DNA of 64,000 nt from Qipengyuania sp. S6317L1 (GCF_023015615.1 NZ_JALKAJ010000002.1:1006501-1070500); one strand, 5' to 3'; shown: positions 36,376 to 45,560, counted from the stretch's first letter. A program made the numbers and translations. The notes: generated from the letters alone by a model not told the origin.

Positions 36376-37084
36376 GGCGCTGTTGAAAGCTGCCCTGCTC
36401 GCATTGCTCGCCCTTATTGTACCGACAACTGCCTCGGCGCAAAGCTACCAATGCCGCGCGCCGCAGGTGTCTTCGGTGCCACAAATCTCTCCCGACCAAC
36501 GCCCACGCGTGGTGCCGATCACCGGCTACACCCTTGCCCTCAGCTGGTCCCCAGCCTTCTGCCGCACCCGCCAAGACTCGCGCTCGCACCGCGTCCAATG
36601 CTCGGGCGACAACGGGCGCTTTGGCTTTGTTGTGCATGGCCTGTGGCCACAAGGGTCGCGCACCTGGCCGCAATGGTGCGGGAGCGCTAACCGCCTCACC
36701 CCACGCCAAGTCCGCGAGAACATGTGCATGATGCCCTCTGCCCGCCTCATCGCGCGCCAATGGGCAAAGCACGGGAGCTGCATGGTCAGGAAGCCGGAAA
36801 CCTATCTTGGCGTCACCAAAATCCTGTGGGAGAGCTTGCGCATCCCCGACTACGACCGGATCAGCCGCGAAGATGGCCTCACCGCAGGCCGTATCCGTCA
36901 GGCTTTTGCCGATGCCAATGGGAAAAGCTGGCAGGCCAGCCATGTCGGCGTGAAACTGAACCGTGACGGTTGGCTGGAGGAATTGCGCCTGTGCTACAAC
37001 AACCGTTTCCGCCCGACGCGATGCGATGATCGGCGGTATGGCGCGAGGGATGAGCGGGCGGCGAAGATCTGGCGCGGGCTGTAG
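36356..37084 (+). CDS. Exported ribonuclease T2 family protein
   Basis: A 242-residue secreted RNase T2. The signal peptide ends TASAQ near residue 29. The first catalytic segment is FVVHGLWPQG and the second is RQWAKHGSCM. In characterised enzymes the second segment reads EWxKHG; here Gln (codon CAA) replaces that catalytic-site Glu, which could lower activity or alter specificity. Cysteines near the active-site blocks fit the family disulfides. The ATG at 36356 is preferred because GGAGGAG lies 3-5 nt upstream; an ATG at 36344 is within the ribosome-binding site. Members cleave RNA via 2',3'-cyclic phosphates outside the cytoplasm. Confidence 0.9.
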   Translation: MQQSSNKALLKAALLALLALIVPTTASAQSYQCRAPQVSSVPQISPDQRPRVVPITGYTLALSWSPAFCRTRQDSRSHRVQCSGDNGRFGFVVHGLWPQGSRTWPQWCGSANRLTPRQVRENMCMMPSARLIARQWAKHGSCMVRKPETYLGVTKILWESLRIPDYDRISREDGLTAGRIRQAFADANGKSWQASHVGVKLNRDGWLEELRLCYNNRFRPTRCDDRRYGARDERAAKIWRGL

Positions 37085-37123
37085 GCTCACACTACTCGGC
37101 AGGAAGCCGGCTCTCGACCAAAT

Positions 37124-37137
37124 TTGATTTAGGTCAA
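37124..37137 (+). promoter_or_regulatory. FnrL/FixK-type box upstream of the SpoIIAA-like gene
   Basis: TTGAT-TTAG-GTCAA differs in one base from the perfect Fnr palindrome. Its centre is 55.5 bp upstream of the ATG at 37186. A class II activator position (-41.5) would place the transcript start near 37172, just before the ribosome-binding site TGGAGG. The flanks (CAAA before, CGAC after) resemble the box at 43904. Confidence 0.65.
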
Positions 37138-37185
37138 CGACAGCGGTGCCATTCGCGGCGTAGAAAGCGATCATGGAGGCCGCTC

Positions 37186-37947
37186 ATGATCAATATCGAA
37201 ACCCTTTCGCCCAAAGCCGTTCGCATCACCTCGATTGCCGAGTTTTGCCAGGCGGATGTCGAAACCCTCGTGGAATTCGTCCAAGGCCACTCCGATAATG
37301 GTGGCGGCGCAAATCTGCTGATCGATGCAACCGCGCTCACCGGCTTTACCTTGTCCGCGGTCACCATCGAATTGGCGCATATGCCGTTATTCGTGAAATG
37401 GCTCTACTCGCTCGATCGCATCGCCATTATCTCCGACGAGGAATGGATTCGCACCGCCGCGCGGGTGGAAAGCATGGTGCTGCCCGGCGTCACCTATCAG
37501 GTCTATGATGATGACGAGAAGGACGCAGCGCTCGCTTGGGTGCTCGAAGAAGAGGACGCCCCGCACAAGGGCGCATTCCGCGAGATTGATCTTGGCCGCA
37601 CCGATGTGGCCGCATTCGAGGTCGTCGGACGGCTCGACGGGCCCGAATCAGAGCGTGGATTGGCCATGGTCGAAGACCGCTTGAATGACCCCAAATGTGC
37701 AAAGCTGATGATGGTGATCCGCCACTGGCACGGCTTTGAAGCCGAACTTTTGTTCAGCCCCAAACTGATGGCGTCCAAGCTCAAACTGATCGACACAATC
37801 GAACGCTACGCCATTGTCGGAGGCCCCGGCTGGGTCGGCGGGGTAGCCGAGACAATGGGACACCTGATCAAGCCAGAGATCAAGGCGTTCGGCCTCGATG
37901 AAGAGGGCGAGGCGCTCAAGTGGCTTGGCGATGTGGCGGAGTCTTGA
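37186..37947 (+). CDS. Tandem SpoIIAA-like (STAS/SEC14-type) protein
   Basis: A 253-residue cytoplasmic protein made of two SpoIIAA-like domains. The first covers residues 1-125 (NLLIDATALTGF, LYSLDRIAIISDEEWIRTAARV). The second covers residues 135-250 (KLMMVIRHWHGFEAEL, IERYAIVGGPGWVGGVAETMG, IKPEIKAFGLDEEGEALKWL). The paired strand-helix order and the W-xxGV/TAARVES helices are the family signature. Single-domain relatives are widespread and poorly understood, with lipid or ligand binding proposed. A strong TGGAGG site lies before the ATG. The upstream Fnr-type box suggests induction at low oxygen. Confidence 0.8.
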   Translation: MINIETLSPKAVRITSIAEFCQADVETLVEFVQGHSDNGGGANLLIDATALTGFTLSAVTIELAHMPLFVKWLYSLDRIAIISDEEWIRTAARVESMVLPGVTYQVYDDDEKDAALAWVLEEEDAPHKGAFREIDLGRTDVAAFEVVGRLDGPESERGLAMVEDRLNDPKCAKLMMVIRHWHGFEAELLFSPKLMASKLKLIDTIERYAIVGGPGWVGGVAETMGHLIKPEIKAFGLDEEGEALKWLGDVAES

Positions 37948-37959
37948 GGCGGCTGGTAA

Positions 37960-38427
37960 TCACCGCCGCGCCTTGAAGAAATCGCGCAGCAGCTTTGCCG
38001 CCTCTTCTTCGCCCATGCCGGAATAGACTTCGGGCGCGTGCAGGCATTGGTCTTGCTCGAACACCCGCGCGCCGTGTTCGACGCCGCCGCCCTTGGGATC
38101 GCTCGCGCCGTAATAGAGCCTTGCGATACGCGCATGGGCAATGGCTCCGGCGCACATCGCACACGGCTCCAGCGTCACATACAGGTCACAGCCCTTGAGC
38201 CGGTCATCGCCAAGCCTTTCAGCCGCCATGCGGATTGCGCGCATTTCTGCATGGCCCGTTGGATCAGGCGGCGAGCGGGTGGCGTTGGCGGCCACTGCCA
38301 CCACTTCGCCGTCCTTGACGATCACCGCGCCGACGGGCACTTCGCCCGCATCCGCTGCCTTGCGGGCGGCCTCCAAAGCGGTCTGCATCGGACGGGGGAC
38401 GGGCCAGCGGGTTCCTTGGGTGGTCAT
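37960..38427 (-). CDS. tadA: tRNA adenosine(34) deaminase / nucleoside deaminase
   Basis: A 155-residue zinc deaminase. The zinc and proton-shuttle motif HAE lies in DPTGHAEMRAIRMAA, and the PCxxC motif in VTLEPCAMCAGAI. The KGGGVEHGARVF region and the C-terminal FFKARR tail match TadA, which deaminates A34 of tRNA-Arg(ACG) to inosine. Guanine deaminases share the fold, but the CAMCAGAI..ARI..LYYGASDPKGG block favours TadA. It is convergent with the SpoIIAA-like gene, with 12 bp between the stops. Confidence 0.93.
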   Translation of the reverse strand: MTTQGTRWPVPRPMQTALEAARKAADAGEVPVGAVIVKDGEVVAVAANATRSPPDPTGHAEMRAIRMAAERLGDDRLKGCDLYVTLEPCAMCAGAIAHARIARLYYGASDPKGGGVEHGARVFEQDQCLHAPEVYSGMGEEEAAKLLRDFFKARR

Positions 38428-38466
38428 CAGACTTCATGCGCTAACCTGCGGACCTGCACGAATCAA

Positions 38467-38495
38467 TTGACGATTCGCCCACGCCCCGCTATGCG
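38467..38495 (+). promoter_or_regulatory. Sigma-70-type promoter for rpmB
   Basis: TTGACG (38467-38472), a 17-bp spacer and TATGCG (38490-38495) form a good housekeeping promoter. It is oriented toward rpmB and leaves a leader of about 85-90 nt. Confidence 0.6.
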
Positions 38496-38588
38496 CCGCG
38501 CTTTCCGGGATAACCTTCACGCCTTTGTGGTTGGGGGGCCGCCTTGAAGGCGCGTGTTCCCGTCACTTGAAACGAGACGAGATTTATC

Positions 38589-38876
38589 ATGTCGCGCATT
38601 TGCGAACTCACTGGCAAGGGCCGCCAGGTTGGCAACAACGTCAGCCACGCCAACAACAAAACCAAGCGCGTTTTTCTGCCTAACCTGCAGAACGTGACCC
38701 TGATGAGCGAAAAGCTTGAGCGCAGCTTCAAGTTCCGCGTGTCGACCCACGGTCTTCGCTCGGTTGAGCACAACGGTGGCCTCGACAACTGGCTGCTCAA
38801 GACCAAGAACGAAAAGCTTTCTGCGCGCGCGCAGAAGGTGAAGCGTGAGCTTAAGAAGGCTGAAAAAGCCGCTTAA
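38589..38876 (+). CDS. rpmB: 50S ribosomal protein L28
   Basis: A 95-residue basic ribosomal protein. The N-terminus [27 protein letters not shown] is the L28 signature, followed by FLPNLQNV and a helix-rich C-terminal tail with many lysines, typical of the longer alphaproteobacterial L28. Codon use is strongly biased, as expected for a highly expressed gene. It has its own promoter and an intrinsic terminator. Confidence 0.97.
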   Translation: MSRICELTGKGRQVGNNVSHANNKTKRVFLPNLQNVTLMSEKLERSFKFRVSTHGLRSVEHNGGLDNWLLKTKNEKLSARAQKVKRELKKAEKAA

Positions 38877-38902
38877 TCGCTCCGGCGTTTAAAAGAGATT
38901 TG

Positions 38903-38935
38903 AAGGCGCAGCGCGATCGGCGTTTGCGCCTTTTT
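38903..38935 (+). terminator. Intrinsic terminator after rpmB
   Basis: AAGGCGCA (38903-38910) pairs with TGCGCCTT (38925-38932) and runs into TTTTT (38931-38935). It also separates rpmB from the convergent gene ending at 38941. Confidence 0.88.
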
Positions 38936-38940
38936 CTCGT

Positions 38941-39912
38941 TCAAGGAGTGTAGGTGAGCTTCGCCACCAGAGTCCGCTGCATCGCGGCGATATTGTCGTC
39001 CGAGATGATCCAGACCGTCACGCCGCCGTCCTCATGCGCGCGGACCGCAATCCCTTCGTAATTCTCGGGCGGGAGCACCCCCTCAAAATCGAACAGAACA
39101 CGCGGGCGAAGGGGCTCCTTTGAACCCGCTTCGGGCGCATCCATGATTGCAAGTTTGCCCGCAAACGGCGGATAGCTGCTCCAATCAAGATCGCGCATCA
39201 GCATCAGCACCCGGCCATCGGGCATCTGCGCCAGATCGGTCACGGCAAACCCTGCTGCCGGGTTCTCATACGCGAGGATCAGCGGCTCTCCCCCCTCAAC
39301 CGGGTCGCCATCGAAAAGCAGCGCCTCATCGCGCCCCTCTGGCAGGATCACAAAGCGGCCATCGGTAAGGCGCACCATCGCCTCAAGCCCGGCATTGGCA
39401 TACCAATCCTCCACCAGCGTATCGAAGATGCGATACTCCTCTGGCTCGGTGCGAAAGGAGAAACGGTGGATGGCGTGAGTGTTTTCAAACCCGACCCAGT
39501 AATCGCCGCGCGGCCCCGCATCACGCGTCACCGATTCGATATCCCAAAGGCGCGGATAAAGCGCAGGATCGTTGAACGGCAAACCGGCAATGAGCCGCAT
39601 CTCGGGCGATTCTTCGGCGCGGTCAGGCTCGATGAAAGTGAACAGGAAGCCGCGATCGGAAAAGGCGCGCAAACGCCCGCCGCCGACGGCCAAAAGTCCC
39701 GAGAACCCGCCGAATCGCAAAGAGGGTTCAGTCGAATAATGCCACACACCTTCGACCCGCCAGCCGTCGGCGCCCGTGTCGCCCGCGCCGGCCACTTGTG
39801 TGAGGGCGATACTGTGCGGGGCCTCTTTGACCACCGGCGTGCGCAGCCAGGTGCCGGGCGCAACCATCAGGGCAAGCGCAAGCGCCGCGGTCACCCTGAA
39901 TGCTTTTGCCAT
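38941..39912 (-). CDS. Phytase-like / esterase-like beta-propeller protein
   Basis: A 323-residue exported protein with an N-terminal hydrophobic segment serving as signal peptide or anchor. The body matches the phytase-like (esterase-like activity of phytase) family: SLRFGGFSGLLAVGGGRLRAFSDRG, WDIESVTRD, the GLEAMVRLTDGRFVILPEGRDE block and PENYEGIAVRAHEDGGVTVWIISDDN. Acidic residues in these loops probably bind calcium. It is the last gene of the xseA operon, 1 nt after the M23 gene. Confidence 0.85.
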   Translation of the reverse strand: MAKAFRVTAALALALMVAPGTWLRTPVVKEAPHSIALTQVAGAGDTGADGWRVEGVWHYSTEPSLRFGGFSGLLAVGGGRLRAFSDRGFLFTFIEPDRAEESPEMRLIAGLPFNDPALYPRLWDIESVTRDAGPRGDYWVGFENTHAIHRFSFRTEPEEYRIFDTLVEDWYANAGLEAMVRLTDGRFVILPEGRDEALLFDGDPVEGGEPLILAYENPAAGFAVTDLAQMPDGRVLMLMRDLDWSSYPPFAGKLAIMDAPEAGSKEPLRPRVLFDFEGVLPPENYEGIAVRAHEDGGVTVWIISDDNIAAMQRTLVAKLTYTP

Positions 39913-39913
39913 T

Positions 39914-40861
39914 CTAGTTCATCGGCCCTGCAAGAAGGATCGGGTCAAAACGCGCATCGTGCCATTTGAGGCCCCAGTGGAGGTGTGGGCCGGTCGCGCG
40001 GCCGGTCGCGCCGATATCGCCAATATGCTGGCCCTGACGCACGCTATCGCCTTCTTTCACGTGGATGCGGTGACAGTGCAGGAAAGCGGAATTGAGACCA
40101 TTGCCGTGGTCGATCATCAAGAGCCCACCTTCAAGGCTGAAGCCGGTGCGCGCAAGAATGACCACGCCATCGGCAGGCGCGACAAAAGGCGTGCCCGTCG
40201 GCTTCGCGATATCGACCCCTGAGTGATAGCTGCCCGGTTCACCTTGATAGATACGCTGGCGACCAAAGCGGCCCGAAATGCGGCCGGAAACCGGCCAGAT
40301 AAAGTCCTGTTTCCATCCTTGCGCACCGGTTTCCTTCGCGCGCGCGGCAACGATCGCGTTGTATTCGGGCTCGCGCTGACGCCAGTAGGCTTCGGGATTG
40401 CGCAGCGCGCGCTTGGCCACATTGACCCGTTCGATCTGCCAGTCGCGAGGGCCAATGATGAGGTTTTCGCTCACGCTTTGCCCGCTTTCCAATTGGGCGG
40501 TGAGGGTCACATTTGCCGGACTATCGCGGTCGAACGCTGCGAAGAACGTGCCATCCTCGGCAATGTCTATCGTCTGGTCGCCAAGAGTTGCGTTGACCGT
40601 TCCATCGGGCGCAAGTCCCCGGATGAAACCGCCCTGGGTAAGTTCTCCTTCAAAGGAAAAGCGGGTGTTTTGAGCAGGTGCAGGTGCAGGCGCAGATAGG
40701 GGGCGCGCATCGGCTGTTTCTGCCTCTGCCGGAGCGCGGATCTCCTCGGCAACAGGCTCAGCCACATTATCGCTTACAGGCTCGGGCGTTGCCGCTTCTG
40801 ATTGCGCGCAGGCCACCAGTCCCAAAAGCCCCAGCCCCGCAAAAAGGCCCAGTACGCGCAT
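39914..40861 (-). CDS. M23 (LytM) family lipoprotein peptidase
   Basis: A 315-residue lipoprotein. The lipobox LVAC lies near residue 18, followed by an acidic/proline-rich linker to residue 65. The C-terminal LytM domain keeps the zinc ligands in YHSGVDIA and HLHW, plus [12 protein letters not shown] and [23 protein letters not shown]. Active members cut peptidoglycan cross-links. A preceding beta-domain ([20 protein letters not shown]) is unassigned. It lies 3 nt after the DUF2093 gene in the same operon. Confidence 0.92.
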   Translation of the reverse strand: MRVLGLFAGLGLLGLVACAQSEAATPEPVSDNVAEPVAEEIRAPAEAETADARPLSAPAPAPAQNTRFSFEGELTQGGFIRGLAPDGTVNATLGDQTIDIAEDGTFFAAFDRDSPANVTLTAQLESGQSVSENLIIGPRDWQIERVNVAKRALRNPEAYWRQREPEYNAIVAARAKETGAQGWKQDFIWPVSGRISGRFGRQRIYQGEPGSYHSGVDIAKPTGTPFVAPADGVVILARTGFSLEGGLLMIDHGNGLNSAFLHCHRIHVKEGDSVRQGQHIGDIGATGRATGPHLHWGLKWHDARFDPILLAGPMN

Positions 40862-40864
40862 CGC

Positions 40865-41068
40865 TCAGTCCTGCCCGAGTAAACGCTTGGTCGCAATTTC
40901 AGGGCTCGCATAGGCCTCTTGATACTCGGCACTCCAATAGGCGAGCTCTTCCAAGGGGATTACCGCGCCAGAAACGGCGCAAATGACGTGATGGCCCGGT
41001 TTTAGCACGCGAAAGCTGGAGGGGCCGTAGTGGAGTTGGGCGGTTTTATCGCCGGAGGACATAAGCAT
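40865..41068 (-). CDS. DUF2093 family small protein
   Basis: A 67-residue protein that matches DUF2093, a small conserved alphaproteobacterial family (ALHYGPSSFRVLKPGHHVICAVSGAVIPLEELAYWS pattern). One internal CxV-type cysteine lacks an obvious partner. The start could be the ATG at 41068 or at 41062. It lies between xseA and the M23 gene in one operon. The function is unknown. Confidence 0.85.
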   Translation of the reverse strand: MLMSSGDKTAQLHYGPSSFRVLKPGHHVICAVSGAVIPLEELAYWSAEYQEAYASPEIATKRLLGQD

Positions 41069-41092
41069 GGGGCGAGCCTATAGCATGACGCG

Positions 41093-42574
41093 CTAGCCGA
41101 ATAAATCGTCTTGGCGCGGGGCTGGTTTGGGGGCGGGTTTCGGCTTCTTCCTGGGAGGGGGCGCGGATTGTGCCGGAGGGGGCGCATCACCGACCCCGAC
41201 CGCCAATTCGCCGTCCTTGAACTCAAGGTTGAGGGCCGTCTTGGAAGCAGCCTCTTGCAAGGTCGTCACAACCTTTCCATCGGCGGTCCGCACCATCGCA
41301 TATCCACGCTCAAGCGGCTTTTTCGGGTGGAGCTGCTCCGCCAGTCTTGAAAGCGCGTCGAGCCGGTTTTGCCTTTGCTCAATCGGGCGCATGACCAGCT
41401 CGGGCGACAGCCGCACCCGTTCCAAACGGTCATGGCGGCTATCAAGCGCTTGGGTGAGAAGGCGCGGGCTGAGCCTTGCGGCGGCCCCTGCCAATTCCTC
41501 GCGCCCCTGCCCTGCACGGTCGCGCAGGCCCCGGCGAAGGCGCTCTGACAGGTCATCCAGACGCTGGGCCTGCGGTTGCAGCAGCGCCTCCATCTTGGGC
41601 ATGCGCCTGACCCGCGCCTCCAGACGCTCACGGCCAAGCTCAACCGGGCGATAGACAGCACGCCGCCCGCGCATGGCGAAATCGGCAACGGTTGCGTGCA
41701 GGTCCGCGCGCACCGGCACCGCGATTTCCGCAGCAGCGGTGGGCGTGGGTGCGCGGCGGTCGGCGGCGTAATCGGCCAAGGTCGTATCGGTTTCGTGCCC
41801 CACGGCGGAAATCACAGGGATCGAACATTCGGCAATCGCACGAACCACGATCTCCTCGTTGAAGGACCACAAATCCTCAATCGACCCGCCCCCGCGCGCA
41901 ACGATCACCACATCGGGACGGGCGACGGGGCCGCCGGGCTCAATTTGCGAGAACCCGCGGATCGCGCCTGCCACCTGCTCCGCAGCCCCCTGCCCCTGAA
42001 CCAGCACAGGCCAGACCAGCACATGGCTGGGAAAACGGTCGGCGAGGCGGTGCAGGATGTCGCGAATGACGCTCCCTGTGGGAGAGGTCACCACGCCAAT
42101 CGTGCGCGGCAGGAAAGGCAGGCGGCGCTTTCTTTCTCGTGCGAAAAGCCCCTCGGCCTCAAGCCGTGCGCGGGTCTTCTCCAGCAGCGCCAGCAATGCG
42201 CCCTCGCCTGCGATTTCGAGGCTGTCCATCACGATCTGGTATTTGGAGCGCCCGGGATAGGTCGTGAGCTTGCCGGTCGCAATCACCTCGAGCCCGTCTT
42301 CGGGGACGAAGGCCAGCCGCCCAGCGTTCCCGCGCCACATGACGCCATCAAGCACGGCCTTGTCGTCTTTGAGTGCGCAATACATGTGGCCCGAGGCCGC
42401 GCGCTTGACGCCAGAAAGCTCGCCGCGCAGCCGCACATAGCCAAAGCGATCCTCGACCGTGCGTTTGAGGCTTTGCGAAATCTCGCTGATAGTCAGCGGT
42501 TCGGCATTGTCGCCCTGCCGCTTGCGCGCTAGCAGACCGGAATTGTCGTCATTGGAAGAGGGGCTGCGAGCCAT
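41093..42574 (-). CDS. xseA: Exodeoxyribonuclease VII large subunit
   Basis: A 493-residue catalytic subunit of exonuclease VII, which degrades single-stranded DNA together with XseB. The N-terminal OB-fold covers [28 protein letters not shown] and [21 protein letters not shown]. The catalytic core has [43 protein letters not shown] and [28 protein letters not shown], followed by a long coiled coil and a Pro/Lys-rich tail. No other ATG lies before the OB-fold. Its ATG (42574-42572) overlaps the divergent purD start by two bases. Confidence 0.96.
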   Translation of the reverse strand: MARSPSSNDDNSGLLARKRQGDNAEPLTISEISQSLKRTVEDRFGYVRLRGELSGVKRAASGHMYCALKDDKAVLDGVMWRGNAGRLAFVPEDGLEVIATGKLTTYPGRSKYQIVMDSLEIAGEGALLALLEKTRARLEAEGLFARERKRRLPFLPRTIGVVTSPTGSVIRDILHRLADRFPSHVLVWPVLVQGQGAAEQVAGAIRGFSQIEPGGPVARPDVVIVARGGGSIEDLWSFNEEIVVRAIAECSIPVISAVGHETDTTLADYAADRRAPTPTAAAEIAVPVRADLHATVADFAMRGRRAVYRPVELGRERLEARVRRMPKMEALLQPQAQRLDDLSERLRRGLRDRAGQGREELAGAAARLSPRLLTQALDSRHDRLERVRLSPELVMRPIEQRQNRLDALSRLAEQLHPKKPLERGYAMVRTADGKVVTTLQEAASKTALNLEFKDGELAVGVGDAPPPAQSAPPPRKKPKPAPKPAPRQDDLFG

Positions 42575-43841
42575 GAATATCCTGTTGATCGGGTCGGGTG
42601 GCCGCGAACATGCGCTAGCCTGGAAGCTCGCGCAATCCCCTAGCTTGGCGACACTCTACGCCGCCCCCGGAAATCCCGGCATCGCTAAGGAGGCGCAAGT
42701 TGTGACGCTTGATGCGAGCGATCACGGCGCGGTGGTCGAATTTTGCAAAAGCCATGCAATCGGCCTTGTCGTGATTGGTCCGGAGGCCCCGCTGGTCGAT
42801 GGCCTCGCCGATAGTCTTGCCGCCGCCGGCATCCCCGCCTTCGGGCCGAGCGCCAAGGCCGCGCAACTGGAAGGCTCCAAAGGTTTTACCAAGGATTTGT
42901 GCGCGCGCGCCAATATCCCCACCGGCGGATATGTTCGCACCCATTCTTTGGCAGAGGCGACCGGGGCTCTGGCCAAATTCACCGCCCCTTACGTGCTCAA
43001 GGCAGATGGTCTTGCTGCAGGCAAAGGCGTTGTGATCGCGCCCACCCGCGAAGAGGCAGAGGCAGCGCTCGCCGATATGTTCGATGGCGCATTCGGTGAT
43101 GCCGGCGCGCAGGTCGTGATCGAGGAATTCCTCGAGGGCGAAGAGGCGAGCTTCTTTGCGATCACCGATGGAACATATGTCCTCCCCTTTGGAACGGCAC
43201 AGGATCACAAGCAGGTGGGCGAGGGCGATGTTGGCCCCAACACCGGCGGCATGGGCGCCTATTCGCCCGCACCCGTTCTTACCGAAGAGCTTCAGGCCCG
43301 CGTGATCGCGGAGATTATCCAGCCGACGGTGGACACCATGCGCGCCGAGGGCATGCCCTATTCGGGCGTGCTGTACGCCGGCCTTATGCTGACCGCCACG
43401 GGTCCGCAGCTGATCGAATACAACTGCCGCTTTGGTGATCCTGAATGTCAGGTGTTGATGACGCGGTTCGAGGGCGATCTGGCCGCGCTTATGCTGGCCT
43501 GTGCCAAGGGCGAACTTGCCGGTCAGGCGGCGAATTTCGCCCCCGAAACCGCGCTTACCGTGGTGATGTGCGCAAACGGCTATCCCGGGACGCCTGAAAA
43601 AGGCGGCGCGATTGATCTGGGTGAAGCAGAGGCGACGGGCGCAAAAGTATTCCATGCAGGAACGGCGATGAAAGACGGCCAATTGGTCGCCAATGGAGGC
43701 CGCGTCCTCAACGTCACCGCGAGCGGGGCCAATGTGACACAGGCAAAGGCCGCCGCCTACGAAGCGGTCAGAAGGATTGATTTTCCAAGCGGTTTTTATC
43801 GCGGCGATATCGGCTGGAAAGAGGTCGCGCGCGAGGGGTGA
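42573..43841 (+). CDS. purD: Phosphoribosylamine-glycine ligase
   Basis: A 422-residue ATP-grasp ligase that joins glycine to phosphoribosylamine in purine synthesis. Signature blocks are [23 protein letters not shown] at the N-terminus, [18 protein letters not shown], the ATP-grasp [17 protein letters not shown] and [25 protein letters not shown], and [22 protein letters not shown] (42554-42563) is the ribosome-binding site and lies within xseA on the other strand. It is divergent from xseA with overlapping start codons, so its promoter must also lie inside xseA. Confidence 0.97.
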   Translation: MNILLIGSGGREHALAWKLAQSPSLATLYAAPGNPGIAKEAQVVTLDASDHGAVVEFCKSHAIGLVVIGPEAPLVDGLADSLAAAGIPAFGPSAKAAQLEGSKGFTKDLCARANIPTGGYVRTHSLAEATGALAKFTAPYVLKADGLAAGKGVVIAPTREEAEAALADMFDGAFGDAGAQVVIEEFLEGEEASFFAITDGTYVLPFGTAQDHKQVGEGDVGPNTGGMGAYSPAPVLTEELQARVIAEIIQPTVDTMRAEGMPYSGVLYAGLMLTATGPQLIEYNCRFGDPECQVLMTRFEGDLAALMLACAKGELAGQAANFAPETALTVVMCANGYPGTPEKGGAIDLGEAEATGAKVFHAGTAMKDGQLVANGGRVLNVTASGANVTQAKAAAYEAVRRIDFPSGFYRGDIGWKEVAREG

Positions 43842-43903
43842 GCCCGTTCGGTCTTGCGCCCCGACGAATACTGGGCGGGAAAATCGCCAGAAGCTGCACA
43901 AAT

Positions 43904-43917
43904 TTGATCCAGATCAA
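43904..43917 (+). promoter_or_regulatory. Perfect Fnr-type box upstream of the cytochrome c gene
   Basis: TTGAT-CCAG-ATCAA is an exact match to the Fnr/FixK palindrome. Its centre is 41.5 bp upstream of the ATG at 43952. AAAAGGGGAGC before the ATG shows that a leader exists, so the transcript start is probably closer to the box than a class II site predicts. Oxygen-dependent control of a cytochrome gene is the expected logic. Confidence 0.75.
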
Positions 43918-43951
43918 AGACGCTTGCAACAGCGCCCCTTAAAAGGGGAGC

Positions 43952-44305
43952 ATGACCTATCGCCTCACCCTGCTCGCCCCTGCCGCCGCCAGCGCGGCGC
44001 TCGCCCTGTCTGCTTGCGTGACGACGCCCGCGCCGCCACCGCCGGAACCGCCCGCCTTTGTCGAGGCAGCCTGCGGGGGATGCCATTCGGTCGAGCCGCC
44101 ATTCCTGTCGCCAAGCACCACCGCACCCAGCTTCGAAGCGGTCGCCAACCGGCCCGGCGTCACGCGCGCAACGATCAAGGCCTGGCTCAGAAACGCGCAC
44201 AATTACCCCGAGCAAATGGATTTCGATCTGACGAGCGAAAAGGTCGATGAGGTCGCCGACTATATGATCACGTTACGGCGCCGGGATTACATCCCCGTGG
44301 AGTGA
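43952..44305 (+). CDS. Small lipoprotein c-type cytochrome
   Basis: A 117-residue protein with a lipobox (LSAC) near residue 22 and a single heme-binding CxxCH motif, CGGCH, near residue 41. The helix ...VDEVADYMITLRRR matches the C-terminal helix of class I cytochromes c, and the Met in PEQMDF is a plausible axial ligand. It is a probable membrane-anchored periplasmic electron carrier. AAAAGGGG precedes the ATG. An exact Fnr-type box lies upstream. The bases from 44306 to 44501 hold no gene that I can support. Confidence 0.9.
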   Translation: MTYRLTLLAPAAASAALALSACVTTPAPPPPEPPAFVEAACGGCHSVEPPFLSPSTTAPSFEAVANRPGVTRATIKAWLRNAHNYPEQMDFDLTSEKVDEVADYMITLRRRDYIPVE

Positions 44306-44501
44306 GAAAGATCTGGGTTGAAAGGGGCTTGCTCGCCGCAGCTTTCCTACAAGCCCGCAATCTGCCAAGCTTTCGCCCATTGCGGCGGCGTTATGCCATC
44401 GGCGCGGGTTGCTGATGGGCGGGCGGCTTATTCAACAAAACCCCCCTACCGCATGTACTTGCTGAAGAAGCGACCCGCATGGATCGCTCAACTGCCCGCA
44501 A

Positions 44502-45560
44502 TTACAGGCTTTTCTCCATCAGCGCCTTCATATCGGTTTCGGGGCGCGGGCCGTAATGACCAATGACTTCGGCCGCCGCGATTGCGCCGCGTTTGAGGCA
44601 CACCTCAAGCTTTTCCCCGCGTGCAAAGCCGGCAAGGAAGCCCGCTGCAAACTGGTCGCCTGCACCGGTCGTATCGACAACCTTGGCAACGGGCGCCGCG
44701 GCAACAACCGCACGCTCGCCATGGGCGCTTGCGACCGCGCCCTTGGCGCTGCGGGTGGCGACGAGGACGGGCACGTTGGCGGCGACCTGGTCGAAGCCGG
44801 TGTCGAAGTCCTCTTCCCCCGTAAGCGTCGCAAGCTCGCTTTCATTAACGAAGAGAATGTCGATGACCCCCTCTTCAATCATCGCACGGAAATCATCGCC
44901 GTGGCGGTCGATGACGAAGCTTTCCGACGCGGTGAAGGCAATCTTGCGACCAGCCTCGCGCGCGACGGCCATCGCGCGGCGCATGGCGTTGCGCGGTTCC
45001 TCGGGGTCCCACAGATAGCCCTCAAGATAGAGGATGGCGGCGCTTGCAATGAGGTCTTCATCCAGAGCGGTGGCGGGGAGAAACTGGCTCGAGCCAAGGT
45101 CGGTGTTCATGGTCCGCTCGCCATCGGGCGTCACGAAGATGAGGCAGCGGCCCGTAGGCGGGTTCTCAGGCGTGCCGTCGGAAGCGCGCGGCGCGGTGTC
45201 AAAGTCGATGCCGGTTGCGCGCATATCGTGGGCAAAAACCTTGCCGAACTGGTCGTCGGCGACCTGTCCGATGAAGGCGCATTGCACATCGAGCGCGGCA
45301 AGCCCCGCAAGCGTGTTCGCAGCCGAGCCACCCGACTTTTCCGTCGCAGGACCCATCGCATCGTAAAGCCGGTCAGCGCCAGCCGGGTCGACCAGTGTCA
45401 TCCCGCCGCGATTAAGGCCAAGCTCCTCGATGTCCTCGTCTTTGCACGAGGCGATAATATCGACGATAGCGTTACCGATGGCGACAACATCGTAGCGGGG
45501 ATCTGTGGTAAGCAAGGCGGGTGTCCTGATTGGATTTGGGGAGAAGACTGTATCGGCCAC
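44502..45560 (-). CDS. PfkB-family adenosine kinase
   Basis: A 352-residue sugar/nucleoside kinase of the PfkB family. Features include YDVVAIGNAIVDIIA, GGSAANTLAGLAALDVQ, GTGRCLIFVTPDGERTMNT-like sequence, ILFVNESELATLTG, and the catalytic DTTGAGDQFAAGFLAG motif. This set is typical of the alphaproteobacterial adenosine kinase, which converts adenosine to AMP for salvage. The start is a GTG at 45560, with a possible internal start about 16 codons later. It is divergent from the EI24-like gene, with about 90 bp between them. Confidence 0.9.
   Translation of the reverse strand: MADTVFSPNPIRTPALLTTDPRYDVVAIGNAIVDIIASCKDEDIEELGLNRGGMTLVDPAGADRLYDAMGPATEKSGGSAANTLAGLAALDVQCAFIGQVADDQFGKVFAHDMRATGIDFDTAPRASDGTPENPPTGRCLIFVTPDGERTMNTDLGSSQFLPATALDEDLIASAAILYLEGYLWDPEEPRNAMRRAMAVAREAGRKIAFTASESFVIDRHGDDFRAMIEEGVIDILFVNESELATLTGEEDFDTGFDQVAANVPVLVATRSAKGAVASAHGERAVVAAAPVAKVVDTTGAGDQFAAGFLAGFARGEKLEVCLKRGAIAAAEVIGHYGPRPETDMKALMEKSL

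Noticed and set aside
44318-44566. 82-codon frame after the cytochrome gene
   Set aside because: No clear ribosome-binding site, no recognisable sequence, and it runs into the adenosine kinase gene on the other strand.
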